DNA from: Bog-756 sp963696495
Lineage (GTDB): Bacteria; Actinomycetota; Acidimicrobiia; Acidimicrobiales; RAAP-2
DNA: 64,000 bases
Assembly: GCA_963696495.1 (NCBI GenBank)
Contig: CAVOKJ010000005.1
Coordinates: 1-64,000 of the forward strand
Direction: 5' to 3'
Part shown: positions 27,366-35,814 of the stretch, in pieces
Position numbering within the stretch: the stretch's first letter is position 1
Layout: each line of letters starts with the position of its first letter
Notes under the pieces: generated by a model
The model's input: only the letters and a program-made list of their open reading frames with translations
What the model was told of the DNA's origin: nothing
Database searches by the model: none
Program-made: the position numbers and the translations under genes

Positions 27366-28213
27366 TCGCGGCATCCGCCCTGGTCTGTGGACTCGGATTC
27401 GGGCTCGGTGTGCTCGGCATCGTCTACTGGGTGCGTCGGTCGGATGCAGACGCCAGTGGGGGTCGTCCGTGGCGGCCCCAGGCAAGTGGCAGCCGGAATG
27501 AGCTTGGCCGGGCCGGGCTGGCTGTGGCAATTGCGACAGTAGTGGGGGTGCTCACGGGGTGGCCGGTGGCTGTTCCCATCACCGCTCTGGCCGCGTACGG
27601 GGTTCCGAAACTGTTCGGCCGCACATCAGGATCGGTGTCGATCGCCAAGGTCGAAGCGATCGCCGCATGGACCGAGATGTTGCAGGGCACGCTGGCCGCA
27701 TCGGCCGGGCTGGGGCAGGCCATCATCAGTACTGCTCCTCTGAGTCCCGTTCCCGTGCGCGGCGCGGCCACTCGACTGTCGTCTCGACTGGTCGCCGGGA
27801 TGCATCCTCGCGAGGCGTTGCTCCAGTTCGCCGACGAGTTGGCCGACCCATGCTCGGATCGGGTCGTCTGCGCCCTGCTCCTGGCGACCACCGCACGGGC
27901 CCAGCGCCTGGGAGAGTTGCTGGCTGCCCTGGCCGACTCGACGCGCGACGAGGTTGCGCTGCGGCTCCGGATCGAGACCAGCCGCGCGTCGGTCCGGAGC
28001 GGGGTTCGCACCGTGCTGGTGTTCTCTCTCGCTTTTGCGGGCGCGCTGACGCTTCTGGCTCACAGCTATCTGGAGCCATTCGGCTCCGTGCAGGGCCAGG
28101 TCGCACTTCTGGTTGTCGGAGGGCTCTACGCCACCGGCCTGACCTCGATGGTGGCGCTCGCCCGACCCACTCCGCCGATCCGCCTGTTGGGCCGCGACGT
28201 GGTGGAACGATGA
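27362..28213 (+). CDS. tadB: Tad pilus inner-membrane protein TadB-like
   Basis: Type II secretion F-domain protein of 283 residues, partner of TadC in the membrane platform. A first helix (about 3-24), a pair at 50-78, the cytoplasmic GspF/T2SSF domain (AWTEMLQGTLAASAGLGQAI, LADPCSDRVVCALLLATTARAQRLGELLAALADSTRDEV) and two closing helices (about 217-236, 243-265). The pattern EMLQGTLAASAGLGQAI is the TadB hallmark. ATG 27362 overlaps the tadA stop by four bases, as its own stop does with tadC. The N-terminal domain is shorter than in proteobacterial TadB. Confidence 0.85.
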   Translation: MIAASALVCGLGFGLGVLGIVYWVRRSDADASGGRPWRPQASGSRNELGRAGLAVAIATVVGVLTGWPVAVPITALAAYGVPKLFGRTSGSVSIAKVEAIAAWTEMLQGTLAASAGLGQAIISTAPLSPVPVRGAATRLSSRLVAGMHPREALLQFADELADPCSDRVVCALLLATTARAQRLGELLAALADSTRDEVALRLRIETSRASVRSGVRTVLVFSLAFAGALTLLAHSYLEPFGSVQGQVALLVVGGLYATGLTSMVALARPTPPIRLLGRDVVER

Positions 28214-29115
28214 CGGCCGTGGTGGTCGCCGGCGCCATGACTGGTTTCGGTCTCGCCGGCCTGTTCTTCTGGTCGAGACCTGCGCCGAGGTCTCTTGAGG
28301 CGTTGGCCGGCATCATGTCCGAACGGCCCGTTCCCGTGTCGACACTGCCGCCGCGTCGGCCAGGCGTTCGCGAGAGCATCGGCCTCCGGATGGTCGACTG
28401 GGTTCGACCGGAAGGTCTTTCCTCAGCCCCACGGTGGTCATTGCTGCGCTCCAACCTGATGATCACCGGGGGGAGCTGGGAGGGACTGACGTCCGGGATG
28501 GTCATCGGCGGCGCGGCCGGCCTCCTGATGCCTCCACTCCTGTGGGTGACCGCCCAGCTGGTCGGGATCTCGCTGCCCCTCGGTGTGCCGGTTTCCCTTG
28601 CCCTGTTGGCCATACCGCTCGGAGTGGCGATGCCGGTTGTCGAACTGTTCCGCCGCGCCTCCCGGAGGCGTCGCCACGCCCGATCGGTTGTAGCGACGTT
28701 CGTCGACCTGGTCATCCTGGGCCTGGCCGGCGGTGTCGGCACGGAAGGAGCCCTGTTCGCCGCCGTCGAGGTCAGTCCGGACTGGGCGTTCGACCGAATG
28801 AGCAGAGCTCTGTGGAAGGCGCGGGACAGTGGTCTGTCGGCCTGGTCGGCACTGGGCCAACTCGGGAGCGAGATCGGTGTTGTGGAGCTCGTCGAGCTGG
28901 CAGCGAGCCTGGAGTTGGCCGGAACGGAGGGTGCGCGGATCCGCCAGTCGCTCAGCGCCAGGTCGTCCGCACTCCGCCGGCACGAGCAGGCGGACGCCGA
29001 GTCCGAAGCCAATGCGGTGACCGAGCGGTTGTTTCTCCCGGGGGCACTGCTGCTCGTCGGATTCCTCCTCTTCATCGGTTATCCGGCCTTCAGCAGGATC
29101 ATCGGCGGCTTCTGA
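28210..29115 (+). CDS. tadC: Tad pilus inner-membrane protein TadC-like
   Basis: Second F-domain protein, 301 residues. Helices at about 4-22, 95-118, 122-143 and 275-297 flank the T2SSF domain with VVATFVDLVILGLAGGVGTEGALFAAVEVSP, LWKARDSGLSAWSALGQLGSEIGVVELVELAASLELAGTEGARIRQSLS and the C-terminal NAVTERLFLPGALLLVGFLLFIGYPAF, a TadC signature. ATG 28210 overlaps tadB. Downstream the operon shows its only sizeable gap, 162 bases, which carries the heptanucleotide repeat before the pilin gene. Confidence 0.87.
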   Translation: MTAVVVAGAMTGFGLAGLFFWSRPAPRSLEALAGIMSERPVPVSTLPPRRPGVRESIGLRMVDWVRPEGLSSAPRWSLLRSNLMITGGSWEGLTSGMVIGGAAGLLMPPLLWVTAQLVGISLPLGVPVSLALLAIPLGVAMPVVELFRRASRRRRHARSVVATFVDLVILGLAGGVGTEGALFAAVEVSPDWAFDRMSRALWKARDSGLSAWSALGQLGSEIGVVELVELAASLELAGTEGARIRQSLSARSSALRRHEQADAESEANAVTERLFLPGALLLVGFLLFIGYPAFSRIIGGF

Positions 29116-29163
29116 GACCACCATCCGCACCAGCTGTCTCCTCGCCCGTCAACACTGCGCCCC

Positions 29164-29241
29164 ATCAGCCATCAGCCATCAGCCATCAGCCATCGAGCCA
29201 TCAGCCATCAGCCATCAGCCATCAGCCATCAGCCATCAGCC
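29164..29241 (+). repeat. Heptanucleotide tandem repeat, 11 units of ATCAGCC
   Basis: Four perfect ATCAGCC units (29164-29191), one 8-base variant ATCGAGCC (29192-29199) and six more perfect units (29200-29241). It lies 48 bases after tadC and 36 bases before the pilin start, outside any credible gene. A unit length of seven would change spacing by steps that are neither a codon nor a helical turn. Confidence 0.97.
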
Positions 29242-29277
29242 AACGAAAACAACGACCCGAAGCGAGGAGCAACGATC

Positions 29278-29469
29278 ATGCCCGTTCAACTTGTAGCCCT
29301 TTGGACGTATCTTCGAGCGCGCACGAATTCCGCAGGGGGATTGAGCGATGCGGGGACGGTTGTCGAGAAGGTCATCCTGACTGCCGTCTTCGCCGCTCTG
29401 GCGATAGCCGTCGGAGCCATCATCGTCGCCAAGGTCACCGACAAGGCGAACTCGATCAATCTGAACTGA
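29278..29469 (+). CDS. Flp-type pilin
   Basis: A 63-residue small pilin, the expected major subunit of the Tad pilus. A short hydrophilic leader (about 25 residues, ending LSDAG) precedes TVVEKVILTAVFAALAIAVGAI, the conserved Glu followed by a hydrophobic helix. Prepilin peptidase would cut near the Ala-Gly before TVVE; the residue after Glu is Lys where classic Flp pilins have Tyr. The mature C-terminus is very short (ITDKANSINLN-like end). GCGAGGAG before ATG 29278 is a strong ribosome site, fitting high expression. The TadE-like gene overlaps its stop by one base (TGATG). Confidence 0.85.
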   Translation: MPVQLVALWTYLRARTNSAGGLSDAGTVVEKVILTAVFAALAIAVGAIIVAKVTDKANSINLN

Positions 29470-29933
29470 TGGGGCGGACACACGAGCAAGCACATGGACC
29501 GAGCATTCGCCGGTCCGCCCGTGGTGCCCGGCCGGCGCTTCATCGCCACCATGGCCGCGCTCGTAGCGAAGAGGGTTCGACGGTGGTCGAGGCTATTCTC
29601 GTCGTGCCCGTCCTGATGACCATACTGCTGGTCGTGGTCCAATTGGCGCTGTGGGCACACGCTGCGCAGGTCGCGCAGCTGGCTGCGTCGGAGGGGGACA
29701 GGGCGGCTCGTTCGTACGGAGGGGGTGCGGCAACGGGCGTCGCCGAGGCCGAATCGGTAGTCCGCGGGAGCCACTCCGGCCTGTCCGGTTCGACCGTTGC
29801 CGTCACTGTCCTGCCCGGCGACTTGGAGAGCGTGGCGATCTCGGGACGAGCACTTTCCATCGTGCCGTGGCTGTCGCTCCCAGTCTCCTCGATGGTGATC
29901 GGACCCATTCAGGAATTCCGAGGTTCGGAATGA
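29469..29933 (+). CDS. TadE-like pseudopilin
   Basis: A 154-residue protein. A basic leader of about 37 residues ends in EEG, followed by STVVEAILVVPVLMTILLVVVQLAL, where Glu at mature position 5 and the long hydrophobic helix are typical of TadE family pseudopilins. The remainder has AAQVAQLAASEGDRAARSYGGG and a beta-rich end with GSTVAVTVLPGD. The leader is longer than usual, so the true start may lie further in. ATG 29469 follows the pilin by TGATG overlap and no clear ribosome site, so translation is probably coupled to the pilin. Confidence 0.82.
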   Translation: MGRTHEQAHGPSIRRSARGARPALHRHHGRARSEEGSTVVEAILVVPVLMTILLVVVQLALWAHAAQVAQLAASEGDRAARSYGGGAATGVAEAESVVRGSHSGLSGSTVAVTVLPGDLESVAISGRALSIVPWLSLPVSSMVIGPIQEFRGSE

Positions 29934-30352
29934 CGTTACCGGGCTCGGGTGATGATTCGGGCAGTCTGACCGTGGAGTTGATCGTGCTCACCCCCCTGCT
30001 CTTCATGATCGCCATCTTCTCGATCGTGTTCGGTCGTGTGGCAACGGCGCGCCAGCAGGTGGTCGAGTCCTCGCGGGCCGGAGCCGAGGTCGCCGCTGTG
30101 CTCCCCGATGCCGGCCAGGCTGCGTCGGGCGCCGTCCGGATCGCGGTGGTGGGCGCGCTGGACAGTCGACATATCTGCCCCAGCCCCGAAGTCGAGACCG
30201 ACACGAGCCATTTCTTCCCGGGCGGCTACGTGACGGTCTCGGTGGCCTGTCGTGTCACGTTCTCCGATCTGTCCGTGCCAGGGATCCCGGGGAGCACGGT
30301 GGTGAGGGCATCGTCCACCGCGCCCATCGATCCATACCGGTCGGTGCGCTGA
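29930..30352 (+). CDS. TadE/TadG-like pseudopilin, second copy
   Basis: A 140-residue protein with a short leader (DDSG) and SLTVELIVLTPLLFMIAIFSIVFGRVA, again Glu at mature position 5 and a hydrophobic helix. ARQQVVESSRAGAEVAAVLPDAGQA follows, a typical TadE post-helix pattern. Two cysteines in the C-terminal half (ICPSPEV, VACRVTF) may form a disulfide, as in mycobacterial and Streptomyces TadE-like proteins. It overlaps the previous gene by four bases and the next by one. Confidence 0.82.
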   Translation: MTLPGSGDDSGSLTVELIVLTPLLFMIAIFSIVFGRVATARQQVVESSRAGAEVAAVLPDAGQAASGAVRIAVVGALDSRHICPSPEVETDTSHFFPGGYVTVSVACRVTFSDLSVPGIPGSTVVRASSTAPIDPYRSVR

Positions 30353-30789
30353 TGTGCCGGCATGGCGCCAGAGGTCGGAACCGGCAACCCGACAGGGGAT
30401 CGATCAGCGCATTCGTTGCCCTCATGCTGGTGGCTTTGATGGCACTGCTGGGTCTCGTGGTGGACGGCGGGGCCGCGCTCAGCGCCCACCAGGCAGCGAC
30501 GGACGAAGCGGAGCAGGCGGCGCGGGCCGGGGCCGGGGCACTCTCGGTGGACGCACTCCGGGAGGGTGTCGTGCAGCTCGATCCGGAGGCCGCCGTAGCC
30601 GCAGCCGAGGCGTTCACTGTGGCAGCCGGTCATCCGGGAACGGCCTCGGTGTCGTCGGGTGTGGTGACAGTTGCCATCCGCTATCGGGTGCCGACGGCCC
30701 TCCTCGGCATCGTGGGCATCGGCTCGCTCCCCGTCTCGGGAACGGCCTCGGCCGTGGACGTCGAAGGCGTCACCGAGAGTTCCCCATGA
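30352..30789 (+). CDS. TadG-like (Rv3654c-type) pilus protein
   Basis: A 145-residue protein. A basic leader ending in DRG precedes SISAFVALMLVALMALLGLVVDGGAAL, the hydrophobic helix followed by the VDGG motif common in TadG/Rv3654c-like proteins; Glu is absent from mature position 5. HQAATDEAEQAARAGAGAL continues the typical pattern. The C-terminus IRYRVPTALLGIVGIGSLPVSGTASA resembles other actinobacterial members. It starts at ATG 30352 within TGATG and overlaps the LysM/BTAD gene by four bases. Confidence 0.78.
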   Translation: MCRHGARGRNRQPDRGSISAFVALMLVALMALLGLVVDGGAALSAHQAATDEAEQAARAGAGALSVDALREGVVQLDPEAAVAAAEAFTVAAGHPGTASVSSGVVTVAIRYRVPTALLGIVGIGSLPVSGTASAVDVEGVTESSP

Positions 30790-33653
30790 AGGTGACGTCG
30801 GTGCCGGTGCGGTCCATGAGATCCTGGGTATGGGCGGCCATGTCCGTGCTGGGCCTCGTCGGTGTCGTGATCACGATCCCGATTCTGTTGGCCCTTTCCG
30901 GTGGTTGGCCCTTTGCTCATCTGGGCTATGGGCAACTCGCCGGAGGCATGGCGTCCCGGCACCCGTTCGACCCCGGGATCGTCGCCCATTGGCTGTCGCG
31001 GGGGGCGCTCATCGTCGCCTGGATCTCGTGGGCGTGGATGACGCTGTGCGTGGTCCTCGAACTGCGGTCGTGGGTGACCGGGCGGATGCCGGTCCGGTTA
31101 CCGGGAAGCCGGACTCTCCAGTCGCTCGCGGCCTGCCTGGTCGGAACGGCGTTGGCCGTTTCGGTTGCCGGACGAGCGGGACCAACGCTGCACTCGAAGG
31201 TTCAACCGACTCCCGCGGCGGTCGGACCACTCCCAGCCGGGCTTCGGGTCATTGATGATCTGGATGCCCTCGGGAGCTCCCGGCTGGCGAATCCCATCTC
31301 GAACAGGAAGTCCGCGCCCACTCCGAACACCTCCGAGTTGCACGATTCGGCTGACCAGTCGGATGAGAACCGGATACCCAAAGATCGAGCGACAGACCTC
31401 GGTCGAGTACTGACGGGACCGACGGAGATCGTCCATCAGGTCGTTGCGCGCGAGACATTGTGGTCTATCGCCACCGATCAACTCGGCTCCTCGCTTCGGT
31501 GGCGGGAGGTGGCCGATCTGAATTACGGGGTCCGGCAGGCCGACGGAGGAACCCTCGACGGGACACACTGGATCCGGCCCGGCTGGCGGCTGCTGTTGCC
31601 GATGGGTGGCGGTGGAGGCCCTGCTGGGATGACCGGTGCTCCGATCGGTGATCGGTCGGAGTCGGGGTCGGCGGCGTCGCTCGCTTCGGACAGGACGAAA
31701 CGCCATGTCCGAGGCGAGCCACTGATCCCGGTCGGTGGCAGCGTCGTCGGGGCGGGAGTCATCAGCATCCTCGACCGGATGAGGCGCGCCCAGCAGCGCA
31801 ACCGGACGAGTGGGCGTCTCATCAAGTTGCCCGACCGACCCCGGCGCCTCATCGAGCAGCGTCTGCGGATCGGAGATGGGGCGGCGGTGACTTCCATGAT
31901 CGACGGCTCGCTTCATTCGATCGGTCGTCAGTGGAGGAACCTGCAGGGGGAGCTACCCGTCATCAAGGGTGTCAGGATCCATGAGCAGGCGATCGAATTG
32001 GTCGTCGATGGCCTGGACACGGCCACGCAACTTCCCGAGGGGTTCGTGTCGGGCGACGATGTCGGCTCGATCTTCGTTGACTGGCCGAATGACCGGCGAA
32101 GTGATGCCACTCCGAGCTCACCGGGCGGGGCGAGATCGCCGGCCCCCCTGCTCGTGACGGCCGGTCGCGGTGACGACGGCATCGTCATGGTCAATCTCGA
32201 AGCCCTGGGCTCCCTGGTCATCGAGGGCGAGGTGGAGGAGCGCGATGAGGTGGTGAGGGCTTTGGCACTCGAGCTCGCCACCTCACGATGGGGAGGACAT
32301 TTCGAGCTGGTCCTTGTCGGGTTCGGAGCGGAGCTCGAACGCTTCGACGGAGTTCAGTCGACGAGCGAGGTGGCGGAGCTCGTTCGTGCACTCTGCCGTC
32401 GGCGCATCGAGGCCCACCAGGCGCTCGCATCCGCCGGCTACCGGTCTTTCGGCGAGGGCCGGCTGCTCGACGGCTCTGATCGCTGGGACCCGATCATCGT
32501 CATCTGCGGCGCGAACGTCGACGACTCGGACGTCGTTGAACTCCTCGATGCGGGATGCGACCCCCAGGCTGGAATGGCCGTCGTGGCCGCGGGCTCGCGC
32601 CAAGGAGCGACCCATTCGGTCTCGTTCAGCGGGAACGGATCGCCCTCGTCGCTCGAGCTCTTGGGATCGGTTGTGTTCCCCCAGAGAGTCGAAGTCGGCG
32701 AGCTTGCCGACGTCTCGGCGCTCCTCGAGGTTGCAGCCGGACGTGAGTCGGTGCTTTCGTCCGACGAGCCCTACGTCCACCTGACCGTGCCGATGCCGGC
32801 GCCCAGCCGACCCGTGCCTCCACTTGCGACCGGGGCTGCCTCCAGGGAGTCAGTCCCTCCGCCGGAGAGGAGCACTCACGGATCCCCTCCCCAGGACCCC
32901 GGCGATGACGGCGAGGCCGATGGGCAGGTACTGGTGAAGGTGCTCGGACCCGTCGAAATCGTCGGTGCCGACCGAGAGTTCACCAGAGCCTGGGCGAAGG
33001 AGCTCGTCGTCTACCTGTCGATGCACCCGCACGGGTCGACGAACGAAGCGTGGGCGACCGCCCTCTGGCCGGATCGCCTGATGGCCCCGTCGAGTCTCCA
33101 TTCGACGGCTTCAGTCGCCCGACGGGCCCTGGGTAAGGGGCCGGACGGGATCGACCACCTTCCACGGTGCCACGGTCGGCTGCAACTGTCCCCGACGGTC
33201 ATGACGGACTGGGCACGGCTCTCTTCACTGGCCGAATCGAACGGCCCGGCGCAGTGGAAGTCGGCACTCCAGCTGGTTCGAGGCCGTCCGTTCGAGGGAC
33301 TCCGTTCCTCTGACTGGCCGATCCTCGAGGGCATCGGGCCGGCCATCGAAGCCTCCGTGGTCGACCTGAGTGGGAGGCTTGCCGGCGCATGCCTCGCCGC
33401 TGGGGACTCCCGGGGCGCCGAATGGTCAGCCCGCAAGGGACTCCTGGTCAGCCCCTACGACGAGCGCCTCTATCGGATGCTCATGCGGGCGGCCGATCTC
33501 GGCGGCAACCCAGCCGGGGTGGAATCGGTCATGGCGGAGCTGGTCAGATTGGTCGCCGACGACGTCGAGCCGTTCGATTCGGTCCATCCGAGCACCATCG
33601 ACCTCTACCGATCCCTCACGCGGAGGGGCGCCGGAGCTCTGACCAGGAGATAG
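30786..33653 (+). CDS. Membrane protein with LysM, degenerate ATPase-like and wHTH-BTAD domains
   Basis: A 955-residue last gene of the Tad operon. Three hydrophobic helices (about 14-38, 73-92, 110-128) anchor it. A LysM domain (about 213-272, HQVVARETLWSIATDQLG) is followed by a long middle region that includes a strand-helix part (LGSLVIEGEVEERDEVVRALALELA, FELVLVGFG) like a P-loop ATPase without its Walker lysine. The C-terminal part from about 716 (VKVLGPVEIVGADREF, AKELVVYLSMHPHGSTNEAWATALWP) is a winged helix plus bacterial transcriptional activator (BTAD) repeats. Similar LysM/BTAD proteins accompany Tad loci in Streptomyces. It may couple envelope state to transcription of the pilus genes; that role is inference. 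Confidence 0.8.
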   Translation: MKVTSVPVRSMRSWVWAAMSVLGLVGVVITIPILLALSGGWPFAHLGYGQLAGGMASRHPFDPGIVAHWLSRGALIVAWISWAWMTLCVVLELRSWVTGRMPVRLPGSRTLQSLAACLVGTALAVSVAGRAGPTLHSKVQPTPAAVGPLPAGLRVIDDLDALGSSRLANPISNRKSAPTPNTSELHDSADQSDENRIPKDRATDLGRVLTGPTEIVHQVVARETLWSIATDQLGSSLRWREVADLNYGVRQADGGTLDGTHWIRPGWRLLLPMGGGGGPAGMTGAPIGDRSESGSAASLASDRTKRHVRGEPLIPVGGSVVGAGVISILDRMRRAQQRNRTSGRLIKLPDRPRRLIEQRLRIGDGAAVTSMIDGSLHSIGRQWRNLQGELPVIKGVRIHEQAIELVVDGLDTATQLPEGFVSGDDVGSIFVDWPNDRRSDATPSSPGGARSPAPLLVTAGRGDDGIVMVNLEALGSLVIEGEVEERDEVVRALALELATSRWGGHFELVLVGFGAELERFDGVQSTSEVAELVRALCRRRIEAHQALASAGYRSFGEGRLLDGSDRWDPIIVICGANVDDSDVVELLDAGCDPQAGMAVVAAGSRQGATHSVSFSGNGSPSSLELLGSVVFPQRVEVGELADVSALLEVAAGRESVLSSDEPYVHLTVPMPAPSRPVPPLATGAASRESVPPPERSTHGSPPQDPGDDGEADGQVLVKVLGPVEIVGADREFTRAWAKELVVYLSMHPHGSTNEAWATALWPDRLMAPSSLHSTASVARRALGKGPDGIDHLPRCHGRLQLSPTVMTDWARLSSLAESNGPAQWKSALQLVRGRPFEGLRSSDWPILEGIGPAIEASVVDLSGRLAGACLAAGDSRGAEWSARKGLLVSPYDERLYRMLMRAADLGGNPAGVESVMAELVRLVADDVEPFDSVHPSTIDLYRSLTRRGAGALTRR

Positions 33654-33716
33654 GGCCCTCACTCCCACCGGGTGGCACGACAGCAGCAGCCGCCAGACGC
33701 CTCCATTCCAACGGTA

Positions 33717-33732
33717 TGTTATTTGGAATTGT
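33717..33732 (+). repeat. 16-bp AT-rich repeat, left copy
   Basis: TGTTATTTGGAATTGT lies between the convergent ends of the LysM/BTAD gene and the luciferase-like oxidoreductase gene. An exact inverted copy is at 42609-42624. Locally, ATTCCAA at 33705-33711 can pair with TTGGAAT at 33723-33729. Such an AT-rich 16-mer is very unlikely to recur by chance in DNA this GC-rich. Confidence 0.85.
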
Positions 33733-33761
33733 AGTTGGCCGAGGCTCTCCGCCCACAGCCC

Positions 33762-34796
33762 TCAGAGCACCAATTCGGCCATCGTCTGGAGGGTGTCGGG
33801 GCTCCCGGCGACGAGCAGGGTGGTGGCGATCGACTCGCGCCAGCCCTCGAGGTCGTCCCGGATCTTCTCCTTCGGGCCGATGAGGGCGGTGTCCTCGATC
33901 AGTGAGGTGGGAACCGCGGCGGCGGCCTCGTCCTTGTGTCCGGCGAGATACAGCTCCTGGATCTTGGTCGCCTCGGCCTCGTAGCCCATGCGGGCGAAGA
34001 CGTCGAAGTGGAAGTTCATCGACTTGGCGCCCATCCCGCCGATGTAGAGGGCGATGAACGGGCGGAAGCTGTCGGCCGCCCGTTCGATGTCGTCATCGAT
34101 GAGGGTGGGCGCGAGGGCGATCACCTCGAAGTCGTCCGGCTTGTGGCGGGCGCCGGGTCGGGCGAACCCCTCGGCCAGGGCCGGCTCGAACGCCTTCACC
34201 GCGTTGGGCGAGAAGAAGATGGGGAACCAGCCGTCGGCGATCTCCGCAGCCAGGGCGACGTTCTTCGGTCCCTCGGCACCAAGGATGATCGGGATCTCCG
34301 GACGGAGGGGATGCACGATGGGCTTCAACGGCTTGCCCAGCCCGGTGCCGCCCGGGTAGGGGAGCGGATAGTGGGGGCCGTCGCTGGTCACCGGCGCCTC
34401 ACGGGCGATCACCTGGCGCACGATGTCGACGTACTCGCGGGTGCGGGCCAGCGGCTTCTCGAACGACTGGCCATACCAGCCCTCGACCACCTGGGGGCCC
34501 GAGACGCCGAGTCCCAGGACGAAACGTCCATTGGACAGGTGGTCCAGGGTGATGGCAGCCATGCCCATGGCGGTAGGGGTCCGGGCGGACAGCTGGCAGA
34601 GGGCGGTGCCGAGGCGCACCCGTTGGGTCTGTGATCCCCACCAGGCCAGGGGCGTCAATGCATCGGAGCCGTAGGCCTCGGCCGTCCACACCGAGTCGAA
34701 CCCGAGGCGCTCTGCCTCCGAGACCATCTCAATGGGGTTGGCCGGCGGACCCGACCCCCAGTAGCCGAGCTGCAGTCCGAGCTTCATGTTCTTCAT
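33762..34796 (-). CDS. LLM class F420-dependent oxidoreductase, Rv3520c-like
   Basis: TIM-barrel luciferase-like enzyme of 344 residues that probably uses coenzyme F420. The sequence MKLGLQLGYWGSGPPAN, SVWTAEAYGSDALTPLAWWG, GRFVLGLGVSGPQVVEGWYGQ and IPIILGAEGPKNVALAAEIADGW matches the Rv3520c family of mycobacteria, whose gene lies in the cholesterol region there. ATG 34796 has GGGAGG upstream; ATG 34787 is an alternative. It is the third gene of a minus-strand set with the other oxidoreductase and the CYP125-like P450. A redox role on a steroid intermediate is plausible but not shown. Confidence 0.88.
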   Translation of the reverse strand: MKNMKLGLQLGYWGSGPPANPIEMVSEAERLGFDSVWTAEAYGSDALTPLAWWGSQTQRVRLGTALCQLSARTPTAMGMAAITLDHLSNGRFVLGLGVSGPQVVEGWYGQSFEKPLARTREYVDIVRQVIAREAPVTSDGPHYPLPYPGGTGLGKPLKPIVHPLRPEIPIILGAEGPKNVALAAEIADGWFPIFFSPNAVKAFEPALAEGFARPGARHKPDDFEVIALAPTLIDDDIERAADSFRPFIALYIGGMGAKSMNFHFDVFARMGYEAEATKIQELYLAGHKDEAAAAVPTSLIEDTALIGPKEKIRDDLEGWRESIATTLLVAGSPDTLQTMAELVL

Positions 34797-34914
34797 GGGT
34801 TCCTCCCTGGGGCGTGATGTAGAGACCCTATGTCCGCCCGACGGACCGGACCGACAGGACGGGCCGGCGGGTGTGACAGGGCCGACCTGGGCGAATCGGA
34901 CGTCGTGTCCACGC

Positions 34915-35808
34915 TCAGGCCATGGCGGCGATGAAGTGCTCGGCGAACTGCTCGCTGACGTCGAGTCGGGCCTGACGGACCGACTCGGGGGTGTCCCCGT
35001 CCTTGGCCTTGACCGCCATCCACGGTGCGCACAGCAGGTCGGTCACGCCGGCATCCTCGAGGCGTCGGTAGAGGTCGAGATCCGGATACGCCCGCACCGC
35101 CACGTAGATGGAGAAGGCGTCGTTCTCCCGTCCGGCCCGCTTGAGCGCCTCCTTGATGCGGGCCACCTGGGCGAAGGCCTGCTCGGGTAAGGCGGCACCG
35201 GTGTTCACCCAGCCGTCGCACAGGGTGGTGGCCCGGACGACGGCCGCCTCCGAGTCACCGCCACCGACGAAGGGGATCGGAAGTGTGGGCGACGGGTTCA
35301 TCTGGCAGGCAGGGACGTCGTAGTACTCGCCGTGGTACTCGACCCACCCTCCTTTCCACAGGGCCCGCAGTGCCGGGATCATCTCGTTCAACCGTTTTCC
35401 CCGGGTCCGGAAGTCCTGACCGGTCTGGATGTACTCCTCCTCACACCAGCCCACCCCGACGCCGAGTGTGACCCGGTTGTGGGAGAGCACCGCGGCCGTG
35501 CCCACCGACTTGGCGACGGTGATGAGATCGCGGACGGGAGCGATGTAGACGCCGGTGGTGAACCGCAGGTTGGTGGTGGCCGCGGCGAGCGCCGAGATCA
35601 GACACATCGGATCGGGCCAGGCCGTCTCCTTCTCCCAGAACGGCGATCCGTCCGGTGCCTTCGAGTAGGTGTAGCGCGAGGCGAGCTCGCGGGGGTTGAA
35701 GAGATGATCGGAGAGGTAGATGCCGGAGTAGCCCAGCCCGTCGCAGGCGGTGGCCAGGTGCATCGTCTCGTCGATGGGCAGGAAGGTGACCGCCTGGTGG
35801 AATCGCAT
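34915..35808 (-). CDS. LLM class F420-dependent oxidoreductase, TIGR03619-like
   Basis: A 297-residue luciferase-like oxidoreductase. MRFHQAVTFLPIDETMHLATACDGLGYSGIYLSDHLF, LRFTTGVYIAPVRD, RVTLGVGVGWCEEEYIQTGQDFRTRGKRLNEMI and IPFVGGGDSEAAVVRATTLCDGW are typical of the TIGR03619 F420-dependent subfamily. It starts six bases after the stop of the P450 gene, so the two share a transcript. It may reduce or oxidise an intermediate of side-chain breakdown; the family does not fix the substrate. Confidence 0.87.
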   Translation of the reverse strand: MRFHQAVTFLPIDETMHLATACDGLGYSGIYLSDHLFNPRELASRYTYSKAPDGSPFWEKETAWPDPMCLISALAAATTNLRFTTGVYIAPVRDLITVAKSVGTAAVLSHNRVTLGVGVGWCEEEYIQTGQDFRTRGKRLNEMIPALRALWKGGWVEYHGEYYDVPACQMNPSPTLPIPFVGGGDSEAAVVRATTLCDGWVNTGAALPEQAFAQVARIKEALKRAGRENDAFSIYVAVRAYPDLDLYRRLEDAGVTDLLCAPWMAVKAKDGDTPESVRQARLDVSEQFAEHFIAAMA

Positions 35809-35814
35809 CGGTCG

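Noticed and set aside
29164..29241. CRISPR array
   Set aside because: Units are seven bases and contiguous, with no spacers. It is a simple tandem repeat.
28434..29468. Long plus-strand frame running through tadC and the heptamer repeat into the TadE-like gene
   Set aside because: It is in another frame from tadC and translates the repeat as a QPSAISH-type repeat. Only the last 154 codons look like a protein (TadE-like).
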